Assembly (NCBI GenBank): GCA_030374805.1
Contig: JARGSG010000082.1
Span: 1-64,000 of the forward strand
Reading direction: 5' to 3'
DNA from: Gracilaria gracilis
Lineage: Eukaryota; Rhodophyta; Florideophyceae; Gracilariales; Gracilariaceae
Length of the DNA: 64,000 bases
In this document: positions 35,519-45,557 of the stretch, piece after piece
How positions within the stretch are numbered: position 1 is the first letter of the stretch
Layout: each line of letters opens with the position of its first letter
The notes under the pieces: model-generated
What the model saw: only the letters and a program-made list of their open reading frames with translations
The model's database searches: none
What the model was told of the DNA's origin: nothing
Program-made: the position numbers and the translations under genes

Positions 35519-38500
35519 TCAGATTTTTTCAGGGAACAGTGGCACATTCAGAAAGAGAATTTGCAGAATGGGGCAGTTAAGAGCAAGGATTTGATACATC
35601 TCAAGTGTGGTTGCAAGTGTGCAACGCCCTTGACGAATAATCGACGCACATGACTCAATGGTCATCCAGCGCGAAGTGAATAGAGAAGCAATTGAAGCAT
35701 CTCCAAGCTTCACCAACGGCGGTTGGTCATCGGAGTTTTCAAGACTTGCCGTAAGTTCGTCCATTTTTCATATAAGTCTGCCTTTGTCGTCTTCGTGTTG
35801 ACCTTCGACTGCCTTGAACCCTTCTTATCCCCAGTTTCGTTATCTTCCTGACGCACAGACAATTTTGTACGTTTTTTCCTTTCCTTAAGAATCGAGTGTC
35901 TCTGACACTTGGAATGTGTGCCTGTCTTAATCACTTGAGATCTTGCGTCTGCATCTGCTCTGCATTGTGCACTTTAAGGTCGTGTGTCGGTCGCAAACAA
36001 TAACGCAACACCTACGTGAGCTTGTTTCAATGGTCCGACGTCATTTTTTCCATCACCACACATGAGCTTCACCAGTCCTTGTTCTTTTAGAGATGTTAGT
36101 ATAGCTCCCTTCTGCTCTGGTGACATTCTTGCGAAAAATCTGATATACTTCAACATAGCAGAGGCCTCCGGTTCGGTTCCAAGAGAAATCGAAGAGCCGA
36201 ACCTGAAATACAAAGATCAAAGTCCTGGAATAATTGTGGTGTTACTTTTAGAGCAAATCTCTTCTTTCTCTTACCAGAATTCGCGCTGAACCACTCCAAA
36301 GTATCTGGATTCAAGTCGCTCATATCCAGAATCAACGCACTCAATGAACACATTACAACTTGTGTTGCCACATGAGCAGCAGTTAGCGTGGAATCACCAG
36401 TGCTCATCGTCACCATATGGTTTGATTTCTTAAGCATACCGATTACCTCTCGGGAATCAGTTCGCAATGGACATTCAAGACATACAAAGCCGGAAAATTT
36501 TAAGTCGGACTCTGCTTCTTCTCAAGATATCTTTGTTGCCTGGGAGGCCGTCATTCATCCTTCGAGGTCCTTGTCCTTCAGGGCGAGAACTCGGTAGTCT
36601 TCTCTATCAGGGCGATGTTAAGTCGCCTTGTACTTTTCGGGGAGCGTTTTACCTTCAAGTAATCTACCAACTGCTTCGAGAGACCCTTTTAGAAGAACGC
36701 GCAGCCCGGGGCGAGGTGCGCTACTACTAACATCAGCAATCACAGTCATTCTCTGAATTGCGGAGGCGAACCTGTATCTTTGCAAATATCTTAGCACATG
36801 CAAGGCCCGCTCCGCCTCGTTTCGGTACGCCAGTCGCGCTATGTCCGTGTATCCAGTTTATTGATTCCAGAGCCGCCAATTCGAGGGTATCTTCGACGAA
36901 TTCGTTGTCGATGTGCCCCAGCGAATGACAAGCGCCGATAACAAGGGCTGCATCAATGGGTGAAGTCTCAACCGGCAAGAAATCATAGAAGTTTGATACT
37001 CTTTCTGGCACTTTCTCTTCAGAACTATCCTCAGACGGTAAGAATACCCCAGCCGCGTTGATAGAGTCGGTCGTCAAAGTTCCGGTCTGGTCAAAGCAGC
37101 AGACGTCAATCTTCCCGGCGAACGGAATTCTGTATGGTTCTGTACAGAAAACGAAGCTATTCGCAAGAGCAATGAGTAAGTTATTTACAGCTATAGCAAG
37201 TTGCATTGGCAGCTCCGGCGGTACCACTGAAGTAATGATAAGAACGCATATCAGCAGCAGTTTGTATCGTCCATCGTGATCTTCGGTGTATCGATGATGG
37301 AGCACATAAGCGGAAGCAGCAATGGCAAATACGAGCACTAACAAGATGAACATTGCAGCTTCCCATGAATTTTCGGTAACAGATTCTGTTGAGTAGGAAA
37401 TTGTGCGCATCAGCTTACTCTGCAACGATCTGAATCCCGTGTGCAGAACAAAGCAGATACATCCATTATCTGGAGACTTGTATGGTGGTGTCATGTCATC
37501 CGCAGTAGCAGGAGTGTATGTAAGAATGCGGATTCCACCGAATAGAATATGATTATTATGGAAAGTGTTAATAGCAAGCTGTTCACTCATATCAGATGAT
37601 GATATGGTCGATTTCGGCTCTTTCATCAGCGGGACAGATTCTTCTGTGAGCATAGCTTCATTAACCACAGCACTTCCCGAAAGCAGCATCAGATCGCAAG
37701 GAACGGCTTGCGATGGATCCTTTCCACGGCGTATGGAAATGATATCTCCAGGGAAAAGTTCAAGTGATGATATAGTCTGCCATTTCTTTGCTCTGTAAAC
37801 AAGGGTTAGCAAAGGCGGGTTGTGCGTACCACCCAATTCACGCAAGCTTCGCAATCTGGGTGCCAAAACCGTTGCTTCGAACACAAGCATCATACCAAAA
37901 GTCATCGAGGAGTATTTCCAGTACCCATCTAAACGCCATAGGAATATACAGAAGACTTGAAAAATGAAGAACAGCGCCAACAAGTTTTCTTTCTACAATT
38001 CCATAAACTTCGAGGCCGGCCTATCGAGCTTGTTATCCCCAAAGCAAGCGAGATTGCGCAACAATTCATCTGGGGAAAGGCCATCAGTTTTACGCGCATA
38101 CTCCTCATAATAGTTCAACGGATGTTGGGTAGGATAATATACCTTCTCAAATATCTTGGTATCCGTATTGCACTCTTAAGTGTGCTTCTGGAATAAGAAG
38201 TAGATTCGACCAGCTTCATCGGCTCGTAACTGTATAAGCTACGACTTCCCTCGATGTTTTTGAGGACATGCAAACGCGTATATATTACTATCCGCGACTT
38301 CATGAGCATCAAAATGGGTAACAGTATGCCAAGATATGGAAACCTTGGCAGAGACCGGCCAGTGTTGGATAAAAAATGAGAGAATGTGCAGGATGGCCAG
38401 CGATGCCAGTAGCGCCAGCGTGATGAATTCTGATAACTGATAGTAAAGAACGGCAGTGAGTCATGTGCAGTACAGAACAGCAAATGGAGAGGTATCCAGC

Positions 38501-38590
38501 CCAGTGATCCGGCGAGGGGCGATGGAGTGAGAGACGGACAATTGAGCTTCCCTTCCATTGTACTGGCTTCGTACTTGGCGGGCAAGACAT
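35519..38590 (-). pseudogene. P5A-type ATPase (ATP13A1/Spf1 family), near full-length pseudogene
   Basis: P5A ATPases are ER pumps that dislocate mistargeted transmembrane helices. The minus strand shows the whole order. An N-terminal membrane hairpin comes first (LHILSFFIQHWPVSAKV, 38.4 kb), then IYFLFQK and KLDRPASKFMEL. The large frame 37983-36733 has FFIFQVFCIFLWRLD and the A domain. Later pieces give [26 protein letters not shown] and the P5A tail [13 protein letters not shown] and [20 protein letters not shown]. Every signature is altered: TGES reads TEES (37636-37650), DKTGT reads DQTGT (codon 37088-37090), TGDN reads TGDS (36391), and GDGTND reads GDGKND (36045). Stops include TAG after KFMEL at about 37995, and TAA and TGA in the 36.6 kb part. 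The final membrane helices are missing. Confidence 0.92.
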
Positions 38591-38599
38591 AGTTAGAGG

Positions 38600-39290
38600 G
38601 TTAGATCAGATGGAACAAACGCGGCTTGGTTGCTTGTGTGAAGCCATGAAGACGCTTTCATTAACGTGAGGGTAAACAATGGTTTGCGGAGTCCAACAAA
38701 TCCGCGGCGGGAGGCCAGGACGGTCTGTGACAGCGCGCTGTACGTTCAGCCAATTCTTCCACATCAGAAAGTTGCCACCGGATCTAATTTGGCTCCCAAA
38801 TCCGACATCTTCGGTGTTTCGCTGTCCTGGAACATATTCGTTGGTATCATAACTGTGACTCTACTACCCGCGAGAAACAGATAAGCTTCTTATGCGCTTA
38901 ACCCCAGAGCGACCGCCTTCTTTAATCATCGGTGTTCTGTAGAGACCAGGTGGTTGGATACATGTTTTTGATGGAGTACGTCACTGTCGACAGCGTCACA
39001 TAGTACGTGGCGGACTTGCACATTTCAACTGAAACCCTTTCGAAAAGTGATATGCGACAGTTTATGATGACCCTGATGTATGATTCGGCTATTGGGCAAT
39101 GTACTGGAAGGAATGATGGGGGAGAGTACTCCAGAGTTGTTACTAATACGCCTGCTGTGAATCATCTTTCGTCTATTCCCTGCGTTTCATGCCCAGTGTT
39201 TCATGATTGCGGCCCTGATGGCGTTATTTCTCCGAAGACATGTGTGTACATGAAAGGGTGTCTTCAGCAAGCTGCTGACTGGTGAACGAG
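38600..39290. other. Spacer between the two P5A ATPase relics, no supported gene
   Basis: Short frames occur on both strands but without family motifs. I could not extend either ATPase relic into it with confidence. Confidence 0.4.
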
Positions 39291-39380
39291 ATTTCGCGAA
39301 CATAGATATGAGTGTTCTGATTGGAAATTGTGGAAGAGGATGTGCACACATGATAATGAACGGAATATAGTTACGACTTC

Positions 39381-39780
39381 TTAGACAAAGTTCAAGCTCC
39401 ATACACAGTTCGATGTGTATGAAGTGGTACCCATACCATTCAAGCTGGACGCGATTCTTTCTGGAGGTATCTTGAATGCCTGCGAAGCGGTTATTTCTTC
39501 TTCGAGTTCTTTGTATGCCGGGACGAGAGTTCGGTAGCATTCTCTGACAAGGCAATACGCGCCCGCCTTGTACTCTTCGGGAAGCGTTCCACGCTCAAGA
39601 TGTGTACCAACTGCATCCATGTCCTTGTATGGGTATGCCATTTGCGGCAGTGATGCTTTGGAGATTTGAAAATGAAACAAAAAAAACTTTGTTCTTCTTT
39701 CTTTCAAGATTAGCGGTTACAACCACATCCTGGCCGAATTGAACTCTCAACGGCGAGTGTGGCGACGTCACATTCATGAG
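39381..39780 (-). pseudogene. Partial second copy of P5A ATPase (N-to-P domain segment)
   Basis: The minus frame 39707-39381 reads GTHLERGTLPEEYKAG, then ECYRTLVPAYKELEEEITA and PPERIASS. These line up with the neighbouring relic at about 36.7-36.5 kb (RLLEGKTLPEKYKAT, then YRVLALKDKDLEG, then MTASQAT) and with the family segment around RVLALGYKEL. The fragment covers only about 70 residues. It is open where the larger copy has TAA and TGA, so it is a separate duplicate that diverged on its own. Confidence 0.65.
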
Positions 39781-39942
39781 CACTTCGATTTCTTCGTACC
39801 GACACTGCGCGCACGGGTGATATATTCTGGGTGTCGAGGAACCCGGCCGGCTCCGGAAGAGTGGCCCTCGGTTGGTATAAAATCCGCCACTCCACCCTCA
39901 CTTCGCATGTTCCTCTCATCCTCGTCCCTCCATCGTCAGCGC

Positions 39943-40195
39943 GTTGTGAAAAGACTTCCGGTGCCACCGTTGCAAAACTTTTCCTGCTTCCGATACTTAC
40001 TTCTTCCCCTCCCCGGCAGGTCGTGAAAACAGTTCTGGCACCACCGATGTAAAACGTTTTCTGCTCATCACCATTTCTGTTTCTATCCTCCTTTTCTTCT
40101 CCCTTGCAGGTTCTGAAAACAGTACCGGCTCTACCGTTGTAAAATTTTTCCTGTTTATCATCTCTTCTGTTTCTCTGTTCCCTTCCCACTCCTTG
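39943..40195. repeat. Degenerate tandem repeat, three units of about 77-90 bp
   Basis: The segment GTNNTGAAAA starts units at 39943, 40020 and 40110. Each continues with a CACC-like block, TTGNAAAA, TTTCCTG and a pyrimidine-rich tail. The first two tails end in GCAGGT, so each boundary looks like a 3' splice site. Identity between units is moderate. Confidence 0.7.
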
Positions 40196-40548
40196 TAAAA
40201 GCTACCCTGCATTCCTTTCGCACATGTGTCTTTGTCGATGTTTTGCTTCATTGCTGTTTTTCCTCTCTCTATCTCAACTAGTACTGCTGTCTAGCCTTTC
40301 AATGGATGAAGGGCTCCCTCTGAATAGCATCTTACCAAAGTCGTCAGGATTTTCTAAACTCTTTCCTCATCCTTCCTGCGTTTATCAGGGTATGTGTGAA
40401 AGTGTGAAAGTGAGGAAAAAGGGCGAGGAGGAAGAGCGATAAGCAGAAAGCAGAGTATATTTATTATTGCATAGAGTAGCAAATATGCATTATGTTTTAT
40501 ATTCTATATCCCATATCGCTCGTGCACTTCCCGCAACTCGTGGAGCAG

Positions 40549-41079
40549 TCAGGACAGGATGGCCTCAGCCCCGCGAGGCAACTCCTCTTTGACTACGCGG
40601 GTGGCGTCGTGCCATCCACGAAGGTAAGAGCTGGAAGGGCGCCCAGCGGCATTTCCACCACATACGCGACGACGGCGACTAATCCGCCTGGCCGCATCTC
40701 GAGGCGTCGGACTTCCACGCCTCGGACTGTGCACGGCAGGGACATATCGCACGAAGCGAACAGAGTCCCCACCAGACGACGAGGCGGCTCGGGGTACTGG
40801 CGGCGGCGAAAAGTGCGGGGAGTTTGCGTGCGGCGGCGACAGTAGCGGAGGCGGCGACGGGGGCGGAGGCGGCAGTAACGGCAATGGCAGTTCATGAGGG
40901 CTGTCAGACGGAATGACGACGGGACGCGGAGCACCAGGATGGAAACGTGCCATGGTGTTGGCAACGAAGACCTCGACTGCATAAAACTTCTCCCCGCTAC
41001 CCCTGAAATACACGTGCAACCGAAGCGTCACCGTGTGAACGCCAACACGAAGTACATCCGTGGACTTCCAACGCAGCAT
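40549..41079 (-). CDS. Hypothetical proline-rich protein
   Basis: An open frame of 176 codons. The N-terminal 50 residues look folded (VHTVTLRLHVYFRGSG, then KFYAVEVFVANTMARF). A Pro/Ser stretch with runs of Pro follows, and then an Arg-rich end (RDAARRISRRRRVCGG). The N-terminal block may continue upstream of the chosen start, since the same frame is open there. No family recognised. The proline run lies in GC-rich simple sequence, so only the first third is convincing coding. Confidence 0.35.
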   Translation of the reverse strand: MLRWKSTDVLRVGVHTVTLRLHVYFRGSGEKFYAVEVFVANTMARFHPGAPRPVVIPSDSPHELPLPLLPPPPPSPPPLLSPPHANSPHFSPPPVPRAASSSGGDSVRFVRYVPAVHSPRRGSPTPRDAARRISRRRRVCGGNAAGRPSSSYLRGWHDATRVVKEELPRGAEAILS

Positions 41080-42250
41080 GCAGTCAATGCAAAGGGAGGT
41101 CCCGGCACCCTCCCCACTCTACGAATATCACCTAGACGCCTCCTGAGCATGACCTAACCACCAACTAACTCTACTTTAAGGATATATCCAAGGACGGAGG
41201 GGATGTTCTTACGTGTACAATTCATGTACAAATCGTTCACTATCAGTGCAAAGTTCATGTAATCAGTCGTGTGATGTGAAATGAACCCGGACAACAAGGA
41301 AATACACGGAGAAAAGGTGAAATGGCGATGTTCATGGATATAACCCCTTCAAATTCCCGCACCCACTAATGCTATTTTCGGCAGCGAAAACTGCTCGATA
41401 GATTCCTTTGAAACTTGCTGTATCGTGTACGTAACGGATGAACTTCCCGAATCAGGTCTCAGATTGAAGTGATTATGGATTCTCGTGGAGTTGGAAATTG
41501 TGCCAACAAAGCATTATCTTTGCGAAAAGTTGTCTGTTACCCGAAGAAACTATTATGTGGCTGCGAAGAACTAGTAAGGCTACACCGGTTACACAATCAT
41601 GCATGAAAACTGCATCTGGGTTACATCTTGTTACTCATGTTTTACACAAAATTGTACCGTCGATATTCAGCTGAATTCGAAGGTCTCCATCGTCTATATA
41701 AGCCATGCCCAACTTCGGATACTCATCTTCGACCACCACCACCACCACCACCACCACCACCAGCAACAACACAGGCTCAACAAACCCCCCCTTCTTCCAG
41801 AAACGCAATCATTGCTTGTTTCCCTCGTTCCATTGATTTGTTTCCCCCTTTCTTTTCTTTCATTCTCCTTGGCCGCTGGGTGGTACGGCCTTTCCCTTTC
41901 ACGTTCACCACTTGTCACTTACGTCTGGGAACTTGCTCCCCCTGCGTTCGTCTATAATTGGTCTCAAGATTAATTGTAAGCCTACTAAGTTCGCGCCTGA
42001 AGTTTGACGTAGAGCTTTCACCGTATCGTTCGAGTCTCCTTCTGAAGTTTCTTGGAGACTTCAGCCGTTCGTAGATATTCACTGACAGGGCGCGAATAGT
42101 TCGCTTTGTTCGTTAGAAGTATCACTGGCACCACCGTGTTCCATCTCAATACTCATAGTTTGGGCTATTCAGCGGCTTACGCTGTTACTCCTCGCCTTCA
42201 TAGGCTGGTACCCCCTGGCATTTTAGTCTTGTTCTGGGTTGTCACCACCG
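41080..42250. other. Intergenic stretch with trinucleotide microsatellite
   Basis: An (ACC)n tract of about ten units occupies 41732-41762, followed by AGCAACAAC. No gene is supported. The poly-His and poly-Pro frames that cross the tract are products of the repeat. Confidence 0.6.
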
Positions 42251-42257
42251 GCGTCTT

Positions 42258-42943
42258 TTAGCCAACGTGGCCACAAAAATGACGTCCACAGTATGCAACG
42301 CGGGTAGCCACATCCACTCCACTTTGTCTCAGGAACCGGATGGCATCTTCAATATTATCAGGACCAAGGCCGCCGGGCAATAGCCAAGAATGATCTGGGG
42401 GCTTGAAGAGGTTCCAGTCAAAGGTCTCCCCAGTTCCACCATCTTTCGTATCAAATAATGACCACAGAGCAGAGCCATGAGTGGAGAATGTCGGTGTGGA
42501 CACAACACCGTCCGTGGACACATCACGCACATCAATCCATTTCAGATGGGTTTCATCTCGTCATCGCTTCAATGCGATCGACATTTTGGTCCATGAAGAT
42601 GGGCAACATCGACACCGATTTCGTCACAAGTATCGTTTATCTCTGCTAGCGTTTCATCAACAAAGACTGCAACTGCTGGGGCACTTGATGTTGATGCAAC
42701 TGTGGAAATTTGCCTTGCAGTGGCGATTTTTACGGATCGACGAGAATGTGGCCACAAAATCATACCGATCAGCAGATCAACGTCTGCAGGTGGGGTCTGC
42801 TTGGCTGCCCCGATCACCATTTCCGTATCTTCGGGGCTTACGAGCCTGCGAACCTTTACAGCCTTCAGTGTCGAAGCCGGGGAAGGGAAGGGGGCCGCGA
42901 AACATGAACGAAGAGCTTTCATTGCGCGGATCGAAAACGTCAC
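42258..42943 (-). pseudogene. trpF: Phosphoribosylanthranilate isomerase, pseudogene
   Basis: This TIM-barrel enzyme makes the third step of tryptophan synthesis. The N-terminal frame (42943-42569) has LVSPEDTEMVIGAA, LIGMILWPHSRRSV, VAVFVDETLAEIND and VDVAHLHG. The C-terminal frame (42530-42258) has FDTKDGGTGETFDWNLF and LLPGGLGPDNIEDAIRFL. The catalytic Cys of the N-terminal KxCG motif is lost: the motif reads KVRR (CGC at 42848-42850). The catalytic Asp region (FDTK) is kept. A frame change lies after HLHG near 42570, and the final SSGVE-type phosphate site reads ATRV. Both breaks and the missing Cys say dead. Confidence 0.85.
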
Positions 42944-43709
42944 ATTACTCTGCGCGGAAGCGATCTATGCATGTACGTAGGATTGAGTTAACCCCATATG
43001 AGATATGAAACCTTGTAATTCAGCACGGCACGAGACAAGGCGGAGTTGAGCTAGGTGTTCGACCTTTGAAAAGCTTGACAGGGAGATGAGAACTGATGAC
43101 GCATAATATTCTGACGATCTGTGGGGTTCTTCACATTCTCAGACGCTTCGTCATGGTGCTGGTAAGCGCTATGGAAAGACAAAGAACCCTCTTACGCAAC
43201 GAAGTGTTATGACAGATCTCTTTCGATCGTTGCAGAATACTCCAGCTGAAGAAATAGAGAGAGAGGTATGCTTCTTATCCAACTCTTGACATAGCAGGGA
43301 GGGCGATCACTCCTGTGTCACCCGGGCAGAACCAAAAATTTACGCTGGGAGAACAAAGGAAGACGACGTTAGTGACGAACAAAACAACTCTTTTCCAGTA
43401 GAGCTAAGCATACATCCCACACAAGCGCGCGCAAGCGACGTTGAATTCCTCTCCGGTTGCAAAACTGTGCACTCAGCACAAGGCCGCGCGAGTAGGAGAG
43501 AACTGGTTCTCCTCCACTTGACCTCAGAGTGCACCCAGATAGAAACATTCCAGAGGGAATGCTGCATCATACTGTACTCCAATTCACTCCAACTGCCCGA
43601 ATTGTTTCCGTTTACACTCAGATTTCCCTCCCAAAAATGAAAATATATCTTATAGGGAGAACTCGGAGTAGAAGCGATTCTTTTACAACATACAAGTATT
43701 CGAACGGGT
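42944..43709. other. No supported gene
   Basis: A 187-residue minus frame (43903-43340) overlaps the start of the plus-strand coiled-coil gene. It is Ser/Thr-rich without motifs, and I read it as antisense noise. Confidence 0.4.
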
Positions 43710-45403
43710 ATGGAAGTTGATGCGGAAAGAAGATCAGTTGGAGATGATGATGTGGAAGAAAAGGTTGAAATCGATCCAGCGGTTCGAAGAAGTCGTGGGA
43801 GTGAAGGAGAGGTGATGAACACAGTTCCATGCACGCCTCGCGGTATGCCTGTGAGGCGGAAGAACGATGCGTTACGGCGAGAAGTGGATGCAGAACCTGT
43901 CATCGGTCCTGGAGGAAGCGTATGAAGGCTTCGTGCAGAGAATACAAGATATACTCGGGTACAGGAAGGGAATGAAGAGCATATAAGTGTGTTACTAAGG
44001 TCTGCGCTCGTCGAGAAGGTGAATTCACTGAAGGCACAGTTAGGGAATATGAAGGAAGATAACTATAGCCTTATGGTGAGTTTGAAGCTCACGCAGAAAG
44101 AGTTGGAGCGGGTGAGGGAAGAGATGAAGGAAGACGATGTGCTAATTGAGAGTTTAAGGGAGACGGTTAAGAGGAGTAGGCGAGGCGTGACGTAAGGTAG
44201 GAAGGACTTGAGGCGACGTCGAAGGTATGATATTGAGGTTCAAGATGTTTTCATGGTTTTGCAAGGGCCGTGTATGATAAGATTCTGTATTATGCGAAGT
44301 TGGAGGCATCTGAACTTTTCTTTGATACGGAGAATATGGGCAGGAGCTGGAAGAACCGAAGTGAGACGGTGGGGGAAAGTAGAGAGGAGAGCTGGGAGGA
44401 GAGTTGTCTCGTTTTTGGAGATAAGGAGATCGTGCCTAGATGCACGTTTGAGATAGCATATGGGATGAGGCCATGTACACCGTCGACGGAGGCGGGAAGC
44501 GATGTATTGTTGAACCATGTGGTGGAGACCGAAATAATGGGAGAAAAGTGGGAGACGATAAAAGATGTCGGGAGAAAAGAGGAGTGCGTGGAGAATATGA
44601 GCGCGGACAGATGTCTGAAGCAACGGATGAAGCAGACGCTAAGCGATGTGGTTGGGGTTCGGAATCGGGGAGCGCGTGACAAACTGTTTTTGATGCTGGG
44701 ATACGAATTGATAACGAAAAGGATGAAGCCTAGTGAGGGGACGGAGCTTGAGGCAGAGTTGAAAAAGCAGATAGAGGAGGCGCGGGAAAAATTGATGGGA
44801 ATCGGGGAGGAGGGAGGGAATAAGTTGAGCGCATGGAGAATGAGTAGGATAGAAGATCTTTCGTACTCTGAGTCTAATGTGCTGGATGGACTAAGAAGGT
44901 TTGAGGAAGAAGACACATACTTCGAGAATGAAATGGCGGTTGCCATTTTGGAGGAGTATATGGGATACGCCGTACAGAGCGAGAGAAATGGTGAGATGCA
45001 ATATGTGGAAGGGAATGTGATGCCCCTCGCCAGATTGGATGCTTGGATTGGATGTGTGGTCACAACTATGAACGAGAGTGTGGGACGTGGAGTCTAGAAA
45101 CAGCTATTGTTCTCTACACTGTATGGGAAGTTTTTGCCAATGGCAGTTGAAGGGATATTGAAAGTAGCATGGGAGAAGTTGAAAGACTCGCATGGCGACG
45201 AGCTAGAGAGCGATGGTTTTTTGGATGGAGATCCGAGACGAGTGTCGGGGAATGCTGAGAGAGTTGCGACGGTTGGGCTGTGGATACCTTTGACGGAGGA
45301 AGTATACCTAGCGGTACGGGAGGAATATTTTGTGGAGAATCTAACGCGGAGACTTGGGGCTGTTCTGGATTGCTACATAGCGGCATGTCGTCCGGAGGAG
45401 TAG
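43710..45403 (+). pseudogene. Coiled-coil accessory gene, convergent with the second transposase
   Basis: From 43710 to 44195 one frame is broken only by TGA at 43923. It gives a disordered start and a clear coiled coil (SALVEKVNSLKAQLGNMKED, then TQKELERVREEMKEDD). After one shift near 44230, a second frame runs from 44270 to 45403 with a single TAG at 45095. It contains TELEAELKKQIEEAREKL and a probable folded end (LDAWIGCVVTTMNESV, VGLWIPLTEEVYLAVREEY, LGAVLDCYIAACRPEE). About 560 codons in all. No family recognised. Its 3' end faces that of the transposase, about 150 bp away, so the two probably formed one transposon. Confidence 0.55.
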
Positions 45404-45557
45404 AGGTTCAGGCAGTTGGAGGGATATAGAGGGAGGAGTAGGAATGAGGCTAGTGTTGAAGAGGAACAGGAAGATATGGAGGGGTACTGAGGGGATACCA
45501 GCGAAGATGATGTTCATTTAGTGCTTGAGTGAGAGTAGCAGTGATTGGTTTACGAAG

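Noticed and set aside
41690-41973. Poly-His or poly-Pro protein across the ACC repeat
   Set aside because: The residue runs come from the microsatellite, flanking residues show no motif, and both strands are equally open.
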